Origin: a virus
Virus record (IMG/VR): IMGVR_UViG_3300048672_000619
Coordinates: 1 to 29,129 of that record
Reading direction: 5' to 3' (one strand)
Length of the DNA stretch: 29,129 bases
Part shown: one piece after another, positions 1-5,858 of the stretch
Layout of the letters: each line of letters opens with the position of its first letter
Numbering within the stretch: the stretch's first letter is position 1
Made by a program: the position numbers and the translations under genes
The notes under the pieces: model-generated
What the model was told of the DNA's origin: nothing
The model's database searches: none
What the model saw: the letters and a program-made list of their open reading frames with translations, nothing else

Positions 1-8
1 AGTTGCAT
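1..8 (-). CDS. start of an unidentified leftward gene (partial)
   Basis: Only the start codon and about one and a half further codons are inside the window (Met-Gln). The call rests on a strong ribosome binding site, GGAGG at 16-20, placed seven bases before an ATG on the minus strand. It lies 94 bases beyond the stop of the Gly-rich repeat gene, so it is probably the next gene of the same leftward operon. Nothing can be said about its product. Confidence 0.4.
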
Positions 9-32
9 TGTTTTGCCTCCGGAGTTTCCATT

Positions 33-66
33 CCGGGGAGCAGCTAAAGCCCTCGCCACTCCCCGG
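33..66. repeat. 8-bp inverted repeat between two leftward genes
   Basis: CCGGGGAG at 33-40 and its exact reverse complement at 59-66 can form an 8-bp GC-rich hairpin with an 18-base loop. There is no T tract on either side, so it is not a convincing intrinsic terminator. It could be an mRNA-stabilising or processing hairpin in the leftward transcript. Confidence 0.35.
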
Positions 67-101
67 CGGTGTTCGGCGTACCCCCGCACACCGAATTAAG
101 T

Positions 102-545
102 CTAAGTAATTTCCACGCCGTCGCCGGAGCCGTCGCCGTAGCCGTCGCCGTCGCCGTAGCCGTCGCCGTCGCCGTAGCCGTAGCCGTAGCCGTAGCCGGA
201 GCCGTAGCCGTAGCCGGAGCCGGAGCCGTAGCCGTAGCCGTAGCCGTAGCCGTAGCCGGAGCCGTAGCCGTAGCCGGAGCCGTAGCCGGAGCCGTCGCCG
301 GAGCCGTAGCCGTCGCCGTAGCCGGAGCCGTAGCCGGAGCCGTCGCCGGAGCCGTAGCCGTAGCCGTCGCCGTAGCCGTCGCCGGAGCCGTAGCCGTAGC
401 CGTCGCCGTAGCCGTCGCCGGAGCCGTAGCCGTAGCCGTAGCCGTAGCCGTAGCCGTCGCCGGAGCCGTAGCCGTCGCCGTCGCCGTCGCCGTCGCAGTC
501 GCCGTAGCCGGAGCCGGAGCCGGAGCTATTCGTTTCAGCCGACAT
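102..545 (-). CDS. Gly-Tyr/Asp/Ser dipeptide-repeat protein
   Basis: A 147-aa protein that is almost entirely alternating glycine with tyrosine, aspartate or serine, after a short head (MSAETNSS) and before a short tail (GVEIT). The ATG at 543-545 overlaps the end of the DUF6948 gene by 11 bases, which argues for translational coupling and for this strand. The plus-strand reading would be an alternating Ala-Val/Gly polymer with no start signal and is taken as a shadow. There is one cysteine, in a GDCD block. There is no signal peptide and no membrane segment. Low-complexity proteins of this kind are, from memory, a recurrent partner of DUF6948 genes in phage and prophage; function is unknown. 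A flexible, acidic, tyrosine-rich chain suggests phase separation, adhesion or binding, but that is speculation. Confidence 0.7.
   Translation of the reverse strand: MSAETNSSGSGSGYGDCDGDGDGDGYGSGDGYGYGYGYGYGSGDGYGDGYGYGSGDGYGDGYGYGSGDGSGYGSGYGDGYGSGDGSGYGSGYGYGSGYGYGYGYGYGSGSGYGYGSGYGYGYGYGDGDGYGDGDGYGDGSGDGVEIT
117..528. repeat. imperfect hexanucleotide tandem repeat (about 410 bp)
   Basis: The tract is built from the hexamers GCCGTA, GCCGTC and GCCGGA in irregular order (TACGGC, GACGGC and TCCGGC on the coding minus strand). The period is strictly six bases, so the reading frame is never broken. The variation is confined to the first two bases of the Tyr/Asp/Ser codon. Length polymorphism by slippage or recombination is expected. 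Confidence 0.9.
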
Positions 546-828
546 AGGTCTTGGCCTCCGTCCAGGCCTCAACCGCTTTCGCAGTCATTTCGACAACGGA
601 CGTAACTTTGCGGAGTTCAATACTTTCGACGGTCTCGCCAATGCGAGAACCCTTGCCGGGGCCGTTCGCAGCGAGCCCCATGAACCCGCCCGTTGCGCTG
701 CTCCAATAAATGCAATTGCGTGCGCGCTTCAGAGTGACGGTGTCGCTGCTGGTATCGCTGGCATAGCCAAAAAACACGCCGCGAAATTCTGTCGTTACGA
801 TCACGGGACGTTCGGTTTTGTCAGTCAA
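535..828 (-). CDS. DUF6948 family protein
   Basis: A 97-aa protein of unknown function that I recognise as DUF6948: core motifs GVFFGY (about residues 17-22), ARNCIYWS (about 35-42), a GFMGLAANGP loop, and LRKVTSVVEMT near the C terminus. The start chosen is TTG at 826-828, because a perfect AAGGAGG (834-840) sits five bases upstream; the open frame continues upstream but without a better signal. The stop overlaps the repeat-protein start. The family is common in phages and prophages, often as a small standalone gene; no reaction is known. It lies in the leftward operon beyond the repressor, so it may be expressed in the lysogen or as an accessory gene. Confidence 0.8.
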   Translation of the reverse strand: MTDKTERPVIVTTEFRGVFFGYASDTSSDTVTLKRARNCIYWSSATGGFMGLAANGPGKGSRIGETVESIELRKVTSVVEMTAKAVEAWTEAKTYVG

Positions 829-886
829 ATTTGCCTCCTTGGCGTTAACAGACGAGAGAGAGTTGTTTTGAATACCTGTCGGGACA

Positions 887-1000
887 TCACGGGCACCATT
901 GCCCCTCTCTATCGCCCTCCGAAAAACTCTCGGGAAGTTCTTTGGAGGACGCCCGCTTGCGGCGCTTATGCGGGTCATCATCGCCGGGGTTACTTGACAC
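887..1000 (-). CDS. possible 37-aa basic small protein
   Basis: A GTG start at 998-1000 overlaps the last codons of the upstream membrane-protein gene by 11 bases and gives a 37-aa hydrophilic peptide rich in Arg, Lys, Asp and Glu, with a KRRKRASSK segment. It fills most of the space between two convincingly coding genes of the leftward operon. The ribosome binding site is weak (AGGCAGG close to the start), there is no recognisable family, and the length is short, so this may be chance. Confidence 0.3.
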   Translation of the reverse strand: MSSNPGDDDPHKRRKRASSKELPESFSEGDREGQWCP

Positions 1001-1163
1001 CCTGCCTGCCTCTGGCGGGAGGCGGATTGTCATAGGGATAGTCGGTCAGGTAATCGTGCTCGCCCGTCATTTCAGACCGGCCCATCCATTCGAGTCCGGC
1101 CCAAAATCCGATCGTCAGACCGACGAAAACACCGCCGAGAAAAATCAAAATAGAGTTGGTCAT
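990..1163 (-). CDS. 57-aa single-pass membrane protein
   Basis: The ATG at 1161-1163 has GGAGG (1169-1173) five bases upstream on the minus strand. The 57-aa product begins with one hydrophobic helix (about residues 4-24, ILIFLGGVFVGLTIGFWAGL). A short charged and proline-rich tail follows. It is the first gene after the leftward promoter at 1267-1301. Small one-helix phage membrane peptides of this type are common, with roles from lysis to superinfection exclusion; the sequence does not say which. Confidence 0.7.
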   Translation of the reverse strand: MTNSILIFLGGVFVGLTIGFWAGLEWMGRSEMTGEHDYLTDYPYDNPPPARGRQGVK

Positions 1164-1266
1164 TTTGGCCTCCCTCGTTTCAGCAACACCGGCCTGGCTT
1201 TACAGGGGGACTGTGCGGCCATCCCGAAGTGGATCAGGTGGGGTAGACCGGCGCTGCTGATGGCGT

Positions 1267-1301
1267 AAACTACATCTACGCACAGAGGCGCGTCAAGTCA
1301 A
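1267..1301 (-). promoter_or_regulatory. leftward promoter of the membrane/DUF6948/repeat operon
   Basis: On the minus strand TTGACT (1296-1301) is followed after 17 bases by TAGATG (1273-1278). A second overlapping pair, TTGACG (1291-1296) and TAGTTT (1267-1272) with 18 bases, is also possible. It sits immediately after the repressor terminator and about 100 bases before the first leftward start codon. The -10 region lies inside the operator-like repeat. Confidence 0.5.
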
Positions 1302-1307
1302 AAACGT

Positions 1308-1344
1308 AAAAAAAAACTACGCGTCATTGGCGTGGACGCGTAGT
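1308..1344 (-). terminator. intrinsic terminator of the XRE repressor gene
   Basis: A perfect 10-bp stem (1316-1325 with 1335-1344, ACTACGCGTC and its complement) with a 9-base loop is followed on the minus strand by a run of nine T (A run at 1308-1316 on the plus strand). It lies 23 bases after the repressor stop codon. Confidence 0.85.
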
Positions 1345-1366
1345 CTGTTGATAACGTAGATATAGT

Positions 1367-1606
1367 TTAAGCGGCGCTCTGCTGCCGTGAGTTTCCCGGC
1401 TGTGCCGCGTGGGGCAGTAGTTCGTTGGGGCTGACGTTGAGTAGCTCGCAGATGCGCGTCAGATTCTCGAAATCTGGCTCTGCTTCCCCGCGCTCCCAGT
1501 GACGATATGTGTGTGGGGCCTGTCCGAGCGCATGCGCGAAGGACTGAGCCGAACTGTATCCAGCCCGCTCGCGCGCTTTACGTAGTTGTTTGCCAAAGAC
1601 TTTCAC
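1367..1606 (-). CDS. XRE/Cro-CI type helix-turn-helix repressor
   Basis: A 79-aa protein made of one XRE helix-turn-helix domain. FGKQLRKARERAGY is the first helix, SAQSFAHALG and HTYRHWERG are the scaffold and recognition helices, and LTRICELLNVSPNELLP closes the fold. The recognition region RHWERGEAEPDF is typical of small alphaproteobacterial phage repressors. The frame is open back to an ATG at 1759, but that start would lie inside the divergent promoter pair at 1718-1759. I therefore prefer GTG at 1604-1606, which sits at the family's usual beginning; its ribosome binding site is weak. Orientation against the early genes, its own terminator and nearby repeated CGTAG boxes all fit a lysogeny or early-gene repressor. 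Confidence 0.8.
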   Translation of the reverse strand: MKVFGKQLRKARERAGYSSAQSFAHALGQAPHTYRHWERGEAEPDFENLTRICELLNVSPNELLPHAAQPGNSRQQSAA

Positions 1607-1717
1607 GATTTGTGCGTGCCTTGCTGATCGAGCAGTCTGGTTTCTTCGCCATGTGGGGACAATGGTTTCCCCACACAAGTTATGCACGTCAGTTGAATGT
1701 CCGCTCCAAAGAAGCGT

Positions 1718-1746
1718 TGACCGTAGAGGCACTTTACCGTAGTCTA
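1718..1746 (+). promoter_or_regulatory. rightward early promoter (PR-like)
   Basis: TTGACC (1718-1723) and TAGTCT (1741-1746) are separated by 17 bases. Two copies of ACCGTAG (starting about 1720 and 1737) overlap the -35 and -10 hexamers with 17-base periodicity, as expected for operator half-sites. Transcription would run to the attenuator-like hairpin and the gcrA homologue. Confidence 0.55.
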
Positions 1747-1759
1747 TCTTTACATTCAA
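1731..1759 (-). promoter_or_regulatory. leftward promoter of the repressor (PRM-like)
   Basis: On the minus strand TTGAAT (1754-1759) is followed after 17 bases by TAAAGT (1731-1736). It overlaps the rightward promoter face to face, so occupancy of the shared CGTAG boxes could switch between the two. It would give a leader of roughly 120 bases before the preferred GTG start. Confidence 0.45.
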
Positions 1760-1860
1760 GAGCTAGGTGGAAACATCCACCGTTTCCGATTGGGCCGCAT
1801 AGGAACGCTGTGAAGCGCCCCGCCTGACTATCAAGAGCCGGCCCGAACCGGCCTTGCACC

Positions 1861-1930
1861 TCCCCTGTTCTGCGTTTGTAAAATTCATCGTGCCCGATGC
1901 GTTTGCATGCGCGGGACAGGGGATTTTTTT
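1861..1930 (+). terminator. attenuator-like hairpin ahead of gcrA
   Basis: TCCCCTGT (1861-1868) pairs exactly with ACAGGGGA (1916-1923), followed at once by seven T (1924-1930). Inside the large loop ATGC-GTTT-GCAT (1897-1908) forms a smaller hairpin, and a GCCGG/CCGGC hairpin lies just upstream (about 1837-1852). The gcrA start is only 22 bases after the T run, so this is an intrinsic terminator placed in a leader. The interval 1607-1952 otherwise holds only the promoters; I see no gene in it. A transcript ending here would be about 180 nt. Confidence 0.6.
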
Positions 1931-1952
1931 GTCTGAAATTCCAGGAGGCAAC

Positions 1953-2534
1953 ATGAGTTTCGACGGGACAAAATGGTCAGATGATCGAACGGAGCTTGCA
2001 CGGAAGCTCTGGCGCGAAGGTCTCAGCGCAAATCAGATCGCAGCCCGGCTTGGTGGGGTCACGCGAAACGCGGTGATCGGTAAATTAGATCGGATTGGAG
2101 AGTCCGGGCGCGTGACGCCATCGCGGAATTTTGGCATCAAACGCGCGAAGACGCCGCGGTCGCGAAAGGTGAAGCCCCCCCAGATGGCAACCGTTCGCAG
2201 CGTGTTGACCGGGTTTTCACCGCTACGGATGGTCAAGGCCCCCGAGCCGCTGCAAGAGTACGAAGAACTGTTCATCCCGCTTGAGGATCGCAAGGGCGTT
2301 CTTGATCTCAAAGGGACAGATTGCCGGTGGCCGATCGGTGACCCGCAACATGCAGACTTCCATTTCTGCGGTCATCCGCAAGCTCGCGGCATCTCCTACT
2401 GCGCTCACCATGCGCAACGGGCCTATCAGGCCCCAAAGACAGCCCACTACATCCCCAACACGTATTTCAAGCCTGGACCGCCGAAGGAAGGCCCGGAGGC
2501 GATTCTTGAGATCCTTCGCACGAAGGCCGCCTGA
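1953..2534 (+). CDS. gcrA: GcrA-family cell-cycle transcription regulator
   Basis: A 193-aa GcrA homologue. The N-terminal helix-turn-helix (about residues 8-48) carries the family signature WREGLSANQIAARLGG followed by VTRNAVIGK. A basic Pro-rich linker follows. The C-terminal block (about 122-160) has the GcrA pattern CRWPIGDP, FHFCGHP, YCAHHAQRAYQ, the region known in the family to contact sigma-70. In Caulobacter and relatives GcrA binds methylated GANTC sites and boosts sigma-70 promoters. The start ATG at 1953 has AGGAGG at 1943-1948; an upstream extension to 1854 would run through the attenuator. It is the first rightward early gene, so it is placed to reprogramme host or later phage promoters. 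Family assignment is firm; the target promoters are inference. Confidence 0.93.
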   Translation: MSFDGTKWSDDRTELARKLWREGLSANQIAARLGGVTRNAVIGKLDRIGESGRVTPSRNFGIKRAKTPRSRKVKPPQMATVRSVLTGFSPLRMVKAPEPLQEYEELFIPLEDRKGVLDLKGTDCRWPIGDPQHADFHFCGHPQARGISYCAHHAQRAYQAPKTAHYIPNTYFKPGPPKEGPEAILEILRTKAA

Positions 2535-2541
2535 ACAAACA

Positions 2542-2577
2542 ACGGCCTCCACCGGAGGCACCCGTGGAGGCCGTTTT
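2542..2577 (+). terminator. hairpin terminator after gcrA
   Basis: A perfect 11-bp stem (2542-2552 with 2564-2574, ACGGCCTCCAC and its complement) has an 11-base loop. The tract after it is only four T, so it may be a partial or regulated terminator. It separates gcrA from the replication genes. Confidence 0.6.
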
Positions 2578-2621
2578 GAAGTGTGCGAACGCGAAACTGA
2601 CGCAAACTCGATGGTGTCACC

Positions 2622-2666
2622 ATGAACCTCATTCATGACGATTTTTGGGCGGGGCCAGCCAAATGA
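2622..2666 (+). CDS. possible 14-aa leader peptide
   Basis: ATG at 2622 opens MNLIHDDFWAGPAK and stops at TGA 2664-2666, giving an ATGA overlap with the preferred start of the next gene. The next gene has no good ribosome binding site of its own, so coupled translation from this mini-ORF is plausible. Short length makes chance likely. Confidence 0.2.
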   Translation: MNLIHDDFWAGPAK

Positions 2667-3637
2667 CAGCCCTCTCCTACGTCCGAATGTATCCGACCGA
2701 TTGGCGCTCCGGCTGTATGGGGCTCTCGCTCGAGCAGCAAGGCCTCTACATCGCGATTTGCATGTTCCAGGCAGAGACAGGCCGCCGCGTCCCACTGGAC
2801 GATAGCCAGGCCGCACGCATGCTCGGCGGCATTAACGTCAATCAGTATCGAAAAGTCCTCGGTCAACTCGTCATCAAAGGCAAGGTGAAGCGGCATGAAG
2901 ACGGATACGGCAACGACCGCATCGAACTCGAAACCAAAGCGGCACAAAGCGCTGCCCGGAAGCGTCCCACCGAGACCGAAGACAGCCCCGATGGGGAAGC
3001 CGATCAGGACGAAGGACGGCAAGGTGATGAGATTCCCCTAACAGGGACACCCCCAGCTACCCCCATAGTTACTGGGGTAGTTACCCCCCCAGTCCAGGTA
3101 GATTTTAGCGAGCAAAATCAAAGCCGTCTTATAGAGCCAGTAGCCAGTAATAAAGAAAGAAAGAAAGAGGAACCTAACGGTTCCTTGTCGAATTCGGAAA
3201 ATTCGACGTTGCCGACCGAAAGTGCCGACGAGGCTTTGCCGTCGATCGAGAGAACACCAGCCCAGCCGATCATGCAGGCCTTCGAAGCCTACCTCTCGGC
3301 AGCCCTGCCTCTCGGTCTGGCTCAACCGAGGACGCTCACCCCAGCCCTCCGAAAATCAATCGGAGCCCGTCTTCGGGAGCACGAGTTCGACGGATGGACC
3401 GACATGCTGGCAGCCGTCGCCGTCTCGGATTTCCTGACCGGCAAAAACGAACGGGGTTGGCGCGCTGATCTGCACTGGATCGTCAAGCCCGAGAATTTTT
3501 CGAAGATCCTATCCGGCAAGTACGACAACCGTGATGTTTCCGTGGAGTACCGCAATGTCCAACCTTCCCGCTTCCAGCAACACCCGATCCACGCCGCTCT
3601 CGACGCCCTACGGGACCGTTTCGAACCAATCAATTGA
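2663..3637 (+). CDS. DUF1376 replication-initiator-like protein
   Basis: A 324-aa protein. Residues about 1-75 are a DUF1376 (YdaU-type) winged-helix-like domain: YVRMYPTDWRSGCMGLSLEQQ followed by LYIAICMFQAETGRRVP. Residues about 90-190 are a low-complexity Pro/Thr/Glu linker. The C-terminal part (about 200-324) ends with the pattern WRADLHWIVKPENFSKILSGKYD, found in phage replication proteins related to DnaT or lambda-O-type initiators. It probably starts phage DNA replication or loads a helicase. The start is either ATG 2663 (ATGA overlap with a mini-ORF) or TTG 2645; I prefer ATG. It is followed by an overlapping gene, consistent with a replication pair. Domain call is good; the exact role is inference. 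Confidence 0.75.
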   Translation: MTALSYVRMYPTDWRSGCMGLSLEQQGLYIAICMFQAETGRRVPLDDSQAARMLGGINVNQYRKVLGQLVIKGKVKRHEDGYGNDRIELETKAAQSAARKRPTETEDSPDGEADQDEGRQGDEIPLTGTPPATPIVTGVVTPPVQVDFSEQNQSRLIEPVASNKERKKEEPNGSLSNSENSTLPTESADEALPSIERTPAQPIMQAFEAYLSAALPLGLAQPRTLTPALRKSIGARLREHEFDGWTDMLAAVAVSDFLTGKNERGWRADLHWIVKPENFSKILSGKYDNRDVSVEYRNVQPSRFQQHPIHAALDALRDRFEPIN

Positions 3638-4115
3638 AACGGTCATGGACGCCGCGATCCGCTACGCAACGGACCTCGACGATGCCCCCTGCAAGGCCAT
3701 CATTTCGTTGAACGAAGATATCACCAAGGGTCGCAAATGCTCGCCACAAGGCGCAACCGAGTACGCCAGCCGGATCATCGGCTGCTATCGGGCCCGCGAT
3801 TGGGTCGACCCGCAAATCTTCACGATGGCGCTCGTGGCCGTCTTAGTCGATCGGCACCCAGCGGTTGTTGCCATGGCCGCCGATCCGGTGCGCGGCATTG
3901 CTCGCAAGTACAAGTTCGCGCCCTCGCTCTCCGAGGTGGCCGACGAACTCGACGCGATCGAAAAGCGACTGAGTTTGGCCGCCTATGGAGCCAGGCAATT
4001 GCTGGCACGGACGCCGCGTCCAGACGATCCGCTCGAACCGACACGCGAGATTACCGACCAACGCATGAAGGCCTTTATCGACCAAACCGTCGCGGGTTGG
4101 AAGGAGAAGGCATGA
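3555..4115 (+). CDS. early protein of unknown function, replication neighbour
   Basis: A 186-aa soluble protein with no family I can name. The first 30 residues are Ser/Thr/Pro-rich. The rest is helical with an FTMALVAVLVDRHPAVVAMAADP segment, then SLSEVADELDAIEKRL and a tail of charged helix. The ATG at 3555 has GGAG seven bases upstream and overlaps the DUF1376 gene by 83 bases in another frame. An alternative ATG at 3645, just after the upstream stop, would give 156 aa without a clear ribosome binding site. Position beside a DUF1376 protein suggests a replication accessory (helicase loader or similar), by context only. Its stop overlaps the next ATG. Confidence 0.65.
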   Translation: MSNLPASSNTRSTPLSTPYGTVSNQSIETVMDAAIRYATDLDDAPCKAIISLNEDITKGRKCSPQGATEYASRIIGCYRARDWVDPQIFTMALVAVLVDRHPAVVAMAADPVRGIARKYKFAPSLSEVADELDAIEKRLSLAAYGARQLLARTPRPDDPLEPTREITDQRMKAFIDQTVAGWKEKA

Positions 4116-4300
4116 ACGAGATCAAGCGGGCGAACGCAGAACTTCTGATGAAGCGCTTTCGCGAGAACATGGCCGCTTCAGAGGCCGCAACTAAGCCGAC
4201 GGATTCCACGAAGTTCATGACGCGAGACGAGTTTCTGGACATGCAGAGGCGGAGCAAAAACTACCATCTGCATATCGATCCCAGGAGGCTTCCGCGATGA
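4112..4300 (+). CDS. 62-aa hypothetical early protein
   Basis: A small, charged, mostly helical protein (MNEIKRANAELLMKRFRENM at the start, FMTRDEFLDMQRRSKNYH in the middle). ATG at 4112 overlaps the upstream stop (ATGA), with AAGGAG about six bases before it. It is followed by another ATGA overlap at 4297. No family recognised. The gene order implies co-translation with the replication-associated pair. Confidence 0.7.
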   Translation: MNEIKRANAELLMKRFRENMAASEAATKPTDSTKFMTRDEFLDMQRRSKNYHLHIDPRRLPR

Positions 4301-4461
4301 AATCGACCGGCCCCAAGCTCTGCCTCGATTGCCAAACCGAGATCCTTCAAATCCGAAAATGCTGTTGGGATTGCTCTCGAAGGAAACAAGCAGCCGATGC
4401 CGCTGAAAGATCCAGGCTGAGACGCCTTGCAAGGCGTGAGGAAGGGGAGGGGGCGAGATGA
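4297..4461 (+). CDS. 54-aa zinc-ribbon-like protein
   Basis: A short basic protein with two CxxC knuckles, C9-x2-C12 and C23-x2-C26 (CLDC and CWDC), and an Arg-rich C-terminal helix. Four cysteines in this spacing suggest a zinc ribbon, and the basic tail suggests nucleic-acid binding. It overlaps both neighbours by ATGA, and AGGAGG lies upstream near 4282-4287. No named family; the metal binding is inferred from the motif alone. Confidence 0.65.
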   Translation: MKSTGPKLCLDCQTEILQIRKCCWDCSRRKQAADAAERSRLRRLARREEGEGAR

Positions 4462-4601
4462 CCTTTTTCCATTACGTGCCTCACGACAAGATCGAGGCCT
4501 TTATCGCTCAAGGATGGGTGATCGTTTCAAGGCTCGAGAATACACCACACGGGTTTTATGCCGTGTTCATGAAATGGGAGGGGCAAGGTGAGCCAAGCTA
4601 G
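4458..4601 (+). CDS. 47-aa hypothetical protein
   Basis: A small protein (MTFFHYVPHDKIEAFIAQGW at the start, then a short beta-rich end HGFYAVFMKWEG). ATG at 4458 overlaps the upstream stop. A GGGGAGGGGG tract just before it is a strong ribosome binding site. Its 3' end overlaps the methylase start by 14 bases. The EAFIAQGWVIVSRLENTPHG pattern resembles small phage proteins found beside other early genes, but I cannot name a function. Confidence 0.65.
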   Translation: MTFFHYVPHDKIEAFIAQGWVIVSRLENTPHGFYAVFMKWEGQGEPS

Positions 4602-5577
4602 TTTGCGCGCCCCGTTTCCGTGGTTCGGTGGGAAATCGTCGGTGGCTGAAATCATCTGGCAACGGCTGGGCAATGTCACGAATTATGTCGAGCCGTTCTT
4701 TGGCTCCGGCGCGGTCATGCTTGCCAATCCGAACGACTGCAAAACCGAAACAATCAATGACGCCGATCATTACGTTGCCAATTTCTGGAGGGCGACGCAA
4801 GCCGATCCTGAAAAGGTTTCATATTACGCAAATTGGCCGGTGAATGAAGCAGATTTGCACGCCCGTCATTGGTGGCTGATAACGGAAGGCAAGGCACGAC
4901 TGCATGACCTGATGATTTCTACGGGTGGCTATTGCCCTGAGGTTGCTGGGGTCTGGCTGTGGGGAACATGCTCATGGATCGGGTCGGGGTTCTGCTCAGG
5001 AAAAGGCCCATGGCAATTGGGCGCTTCCGGTTGGTGCAAGGAAGGCGATGACGACGGCAACGCCGGGAGGGGCATCAACCGGCAGCTCCCGCACCTTGGC
5101 ACCGCCGGGAGGGGCCAATTCATCCTCGATTGGGTCTCTGCCCTCTCACATCGCTTGCGCGACGTGCGCGTGTGCTGCGGAGACTGGTCACGGGTGACGG
5201 GCCCAAGCGTCACGCATCGGCATGGGATGACGGGTGTGTTTCTCGACCCACCCTATGCGGACACAGCGGGTCGAACGGCGGACCTGTACGCAACCGATAG
5301 CCTCGATGTTGCGCATGATGTGCGCCGATGGGCGATCGAGGAAGGTAAGCACCCTTTGATGCGGATTTGCCTAGCCGGATACGAAGGCGAGCACGCCATG
5401 CCGGACGATTGGGAGGTTGTCGAATGGAAAGCGCAAGGCGGGTTTGGTTCTCAATCCGACACGGAAGACGGCGGCAGAGCCAATGCGAAGAAAGAGCGCC
5501 TGTGGTTTTCGCCAGCCTGCATCAAGATTGAGAAGGCGCAACGATCCTTGTTTGACATTCTGGAGTCCACCCTATGA
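4588..5577 (+). CDS. dam: D12-class DNA N6-adenine methyltransferase
   Basis: A 329-aa Dam-type methylase. Motif X is PFPWFGGKS (residues 9-17), the SAM-binding motif I is VEPFFGSGAV (about 34-43), and the catalytic motif IV is DPPY (220-223). These mark the D12 (alpha) class that transfers a methyl group to adenine N6; the recognition sequence cannot be read from the protein. The middle of the protein is Gly/Trp/Cys-rich (about 110-185), probably the target-recognition region, and departs from E. coli Dam. GTG at 4588 has GGGAGGGG before it. It could protect phage DNA from restriction or alter methyl-sensitive regulation; a link to GANTC and GcrA is attractive but unproven. Confidence 0.9.
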   Translation: MSQASLRAPFPWFGGKSSVAEIIWQRLGNVTNYVEPFFGSGAVMLANPNDCKTETINDADHYVANFWRATQADPEKVSYYANWPVNEADLHARHWWLITEGKARLHDLMISTGGYCPEVAGVWLWGTCSWIGSGFCSGKGPWQLGASGWCKEGDDDGNAGRGINRQLPHLGTAGRGQFILDWVSALSHRLRDVRVCCGDWSRVTGPSVTHRHGMTGVFLDPPYADTAGRTADLYATDSLDVAHDVRRWAIEEGKHPLMRICLAGYEGEHAMPDDWEVVEWKAQGGFGSQSDTEDGGRANAKKERLWFSPACIKIEKAQRSLFDILESTL

Positions 5578-5858
5578 CCCCCTCACCAGAGAACGAGACA
5601 ACTCGAAAACTCCGCAACTACATCGAGCGGATTGAGCGGGTTAAAGCCGAGGCGAAGGAGCTGACCGACGACATTAAGGACATCTTCGCCCAAGCCAAAT
5701 CGGACGGCTTCGACGTGAAGATCATGCGCCACGTGCTCAAGCTCAGAACGCTATCGAAAGCCGAGCGGCAAGAGGCTCAACACCTGCTCGATACCTACAT
5801 GGCCGCCGTCGATCCGCAGATGTCGTTGTTTGAGGAAAGAGTCGAGGAACCAGCATGA
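5574..5858 (+). CDS. gapR: GapR-like DUF2312 DNA-binding protein
   Basis: A 94-aa protein of the DUF2312/GapR family. The family hallmark IERVKAEAKELTDDIKDIFAQAK leads into GFDVKIMRHVLKLR and then a C-terminal helix with a LLDTYMAA motif. Length is close to the roughly 90 aa of Caulobacter GapR, a small nucleoid protein that clamps overtwisted DNA, stimulates topoisomerases and is needed for replication and cell-cycle progression. ATG at 5574 overlaps the methylase stop. In a phage it could handle supercoiling ahead of replication or interfere with host GapR. The C terminus (SLFEERVEEPA) is an extension beyond the core. Family assignment is strong; role in the phage is inferred. Confidence 0.88.
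   Translation: MTPSPENETTRKLRNYIERIERVKAEAKELTDDIKDIFAQAKSDGFDVKIMRHVLKLRTLSKAERQEAQHLLDTYMAAVDPQMSLFEERVEEPA

Larger units (their letters stand above)
1266..1369. repeat. 15-bp inverted operator-like pair flanking the repressor terminator
   Basis: CGTAGATATAGTTTA at 1355-1369 is matched at 14 of 15 positions by the reverse complement of 1266-1280. The first copy covers the repressor stop codon. The second covers the -10 region of the leftward promoter. CGTAG half-sites recur near 1317, 1339, 1722 and 1739. The pattern suggests binding sites of a phage regulator, probably the XRE protein encoded alongside; this is inferred, not shown. Confidence 0.45.

Noticed and set aside
117-528. Possible CRISPR array
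   Set aside because: The period is six bases with no spacers; it is a coding microsatellite-like tract.
69-605. A plus-strand open frame of 178 codons (Ala-Val/Gly polymer) over the repeat tract
   Set aside because: It is the complement of the Gly-X gene, lacks a ribosome binding site and known family. The minus-strand reading is coupled to a well-supported gene.
942-1268. A plus-strand frame of 108 codons
   Set aside because: It runs antisense to the 57-aa membrane gene and the leftward promoter, and has no ribosome binding site or domain.
1367-1759. Long form of the repressor starting at 1759
   Set aside because: Its first 50 codons would run through the promoter pair and have no family match; the XRE domain begins near residue 52.
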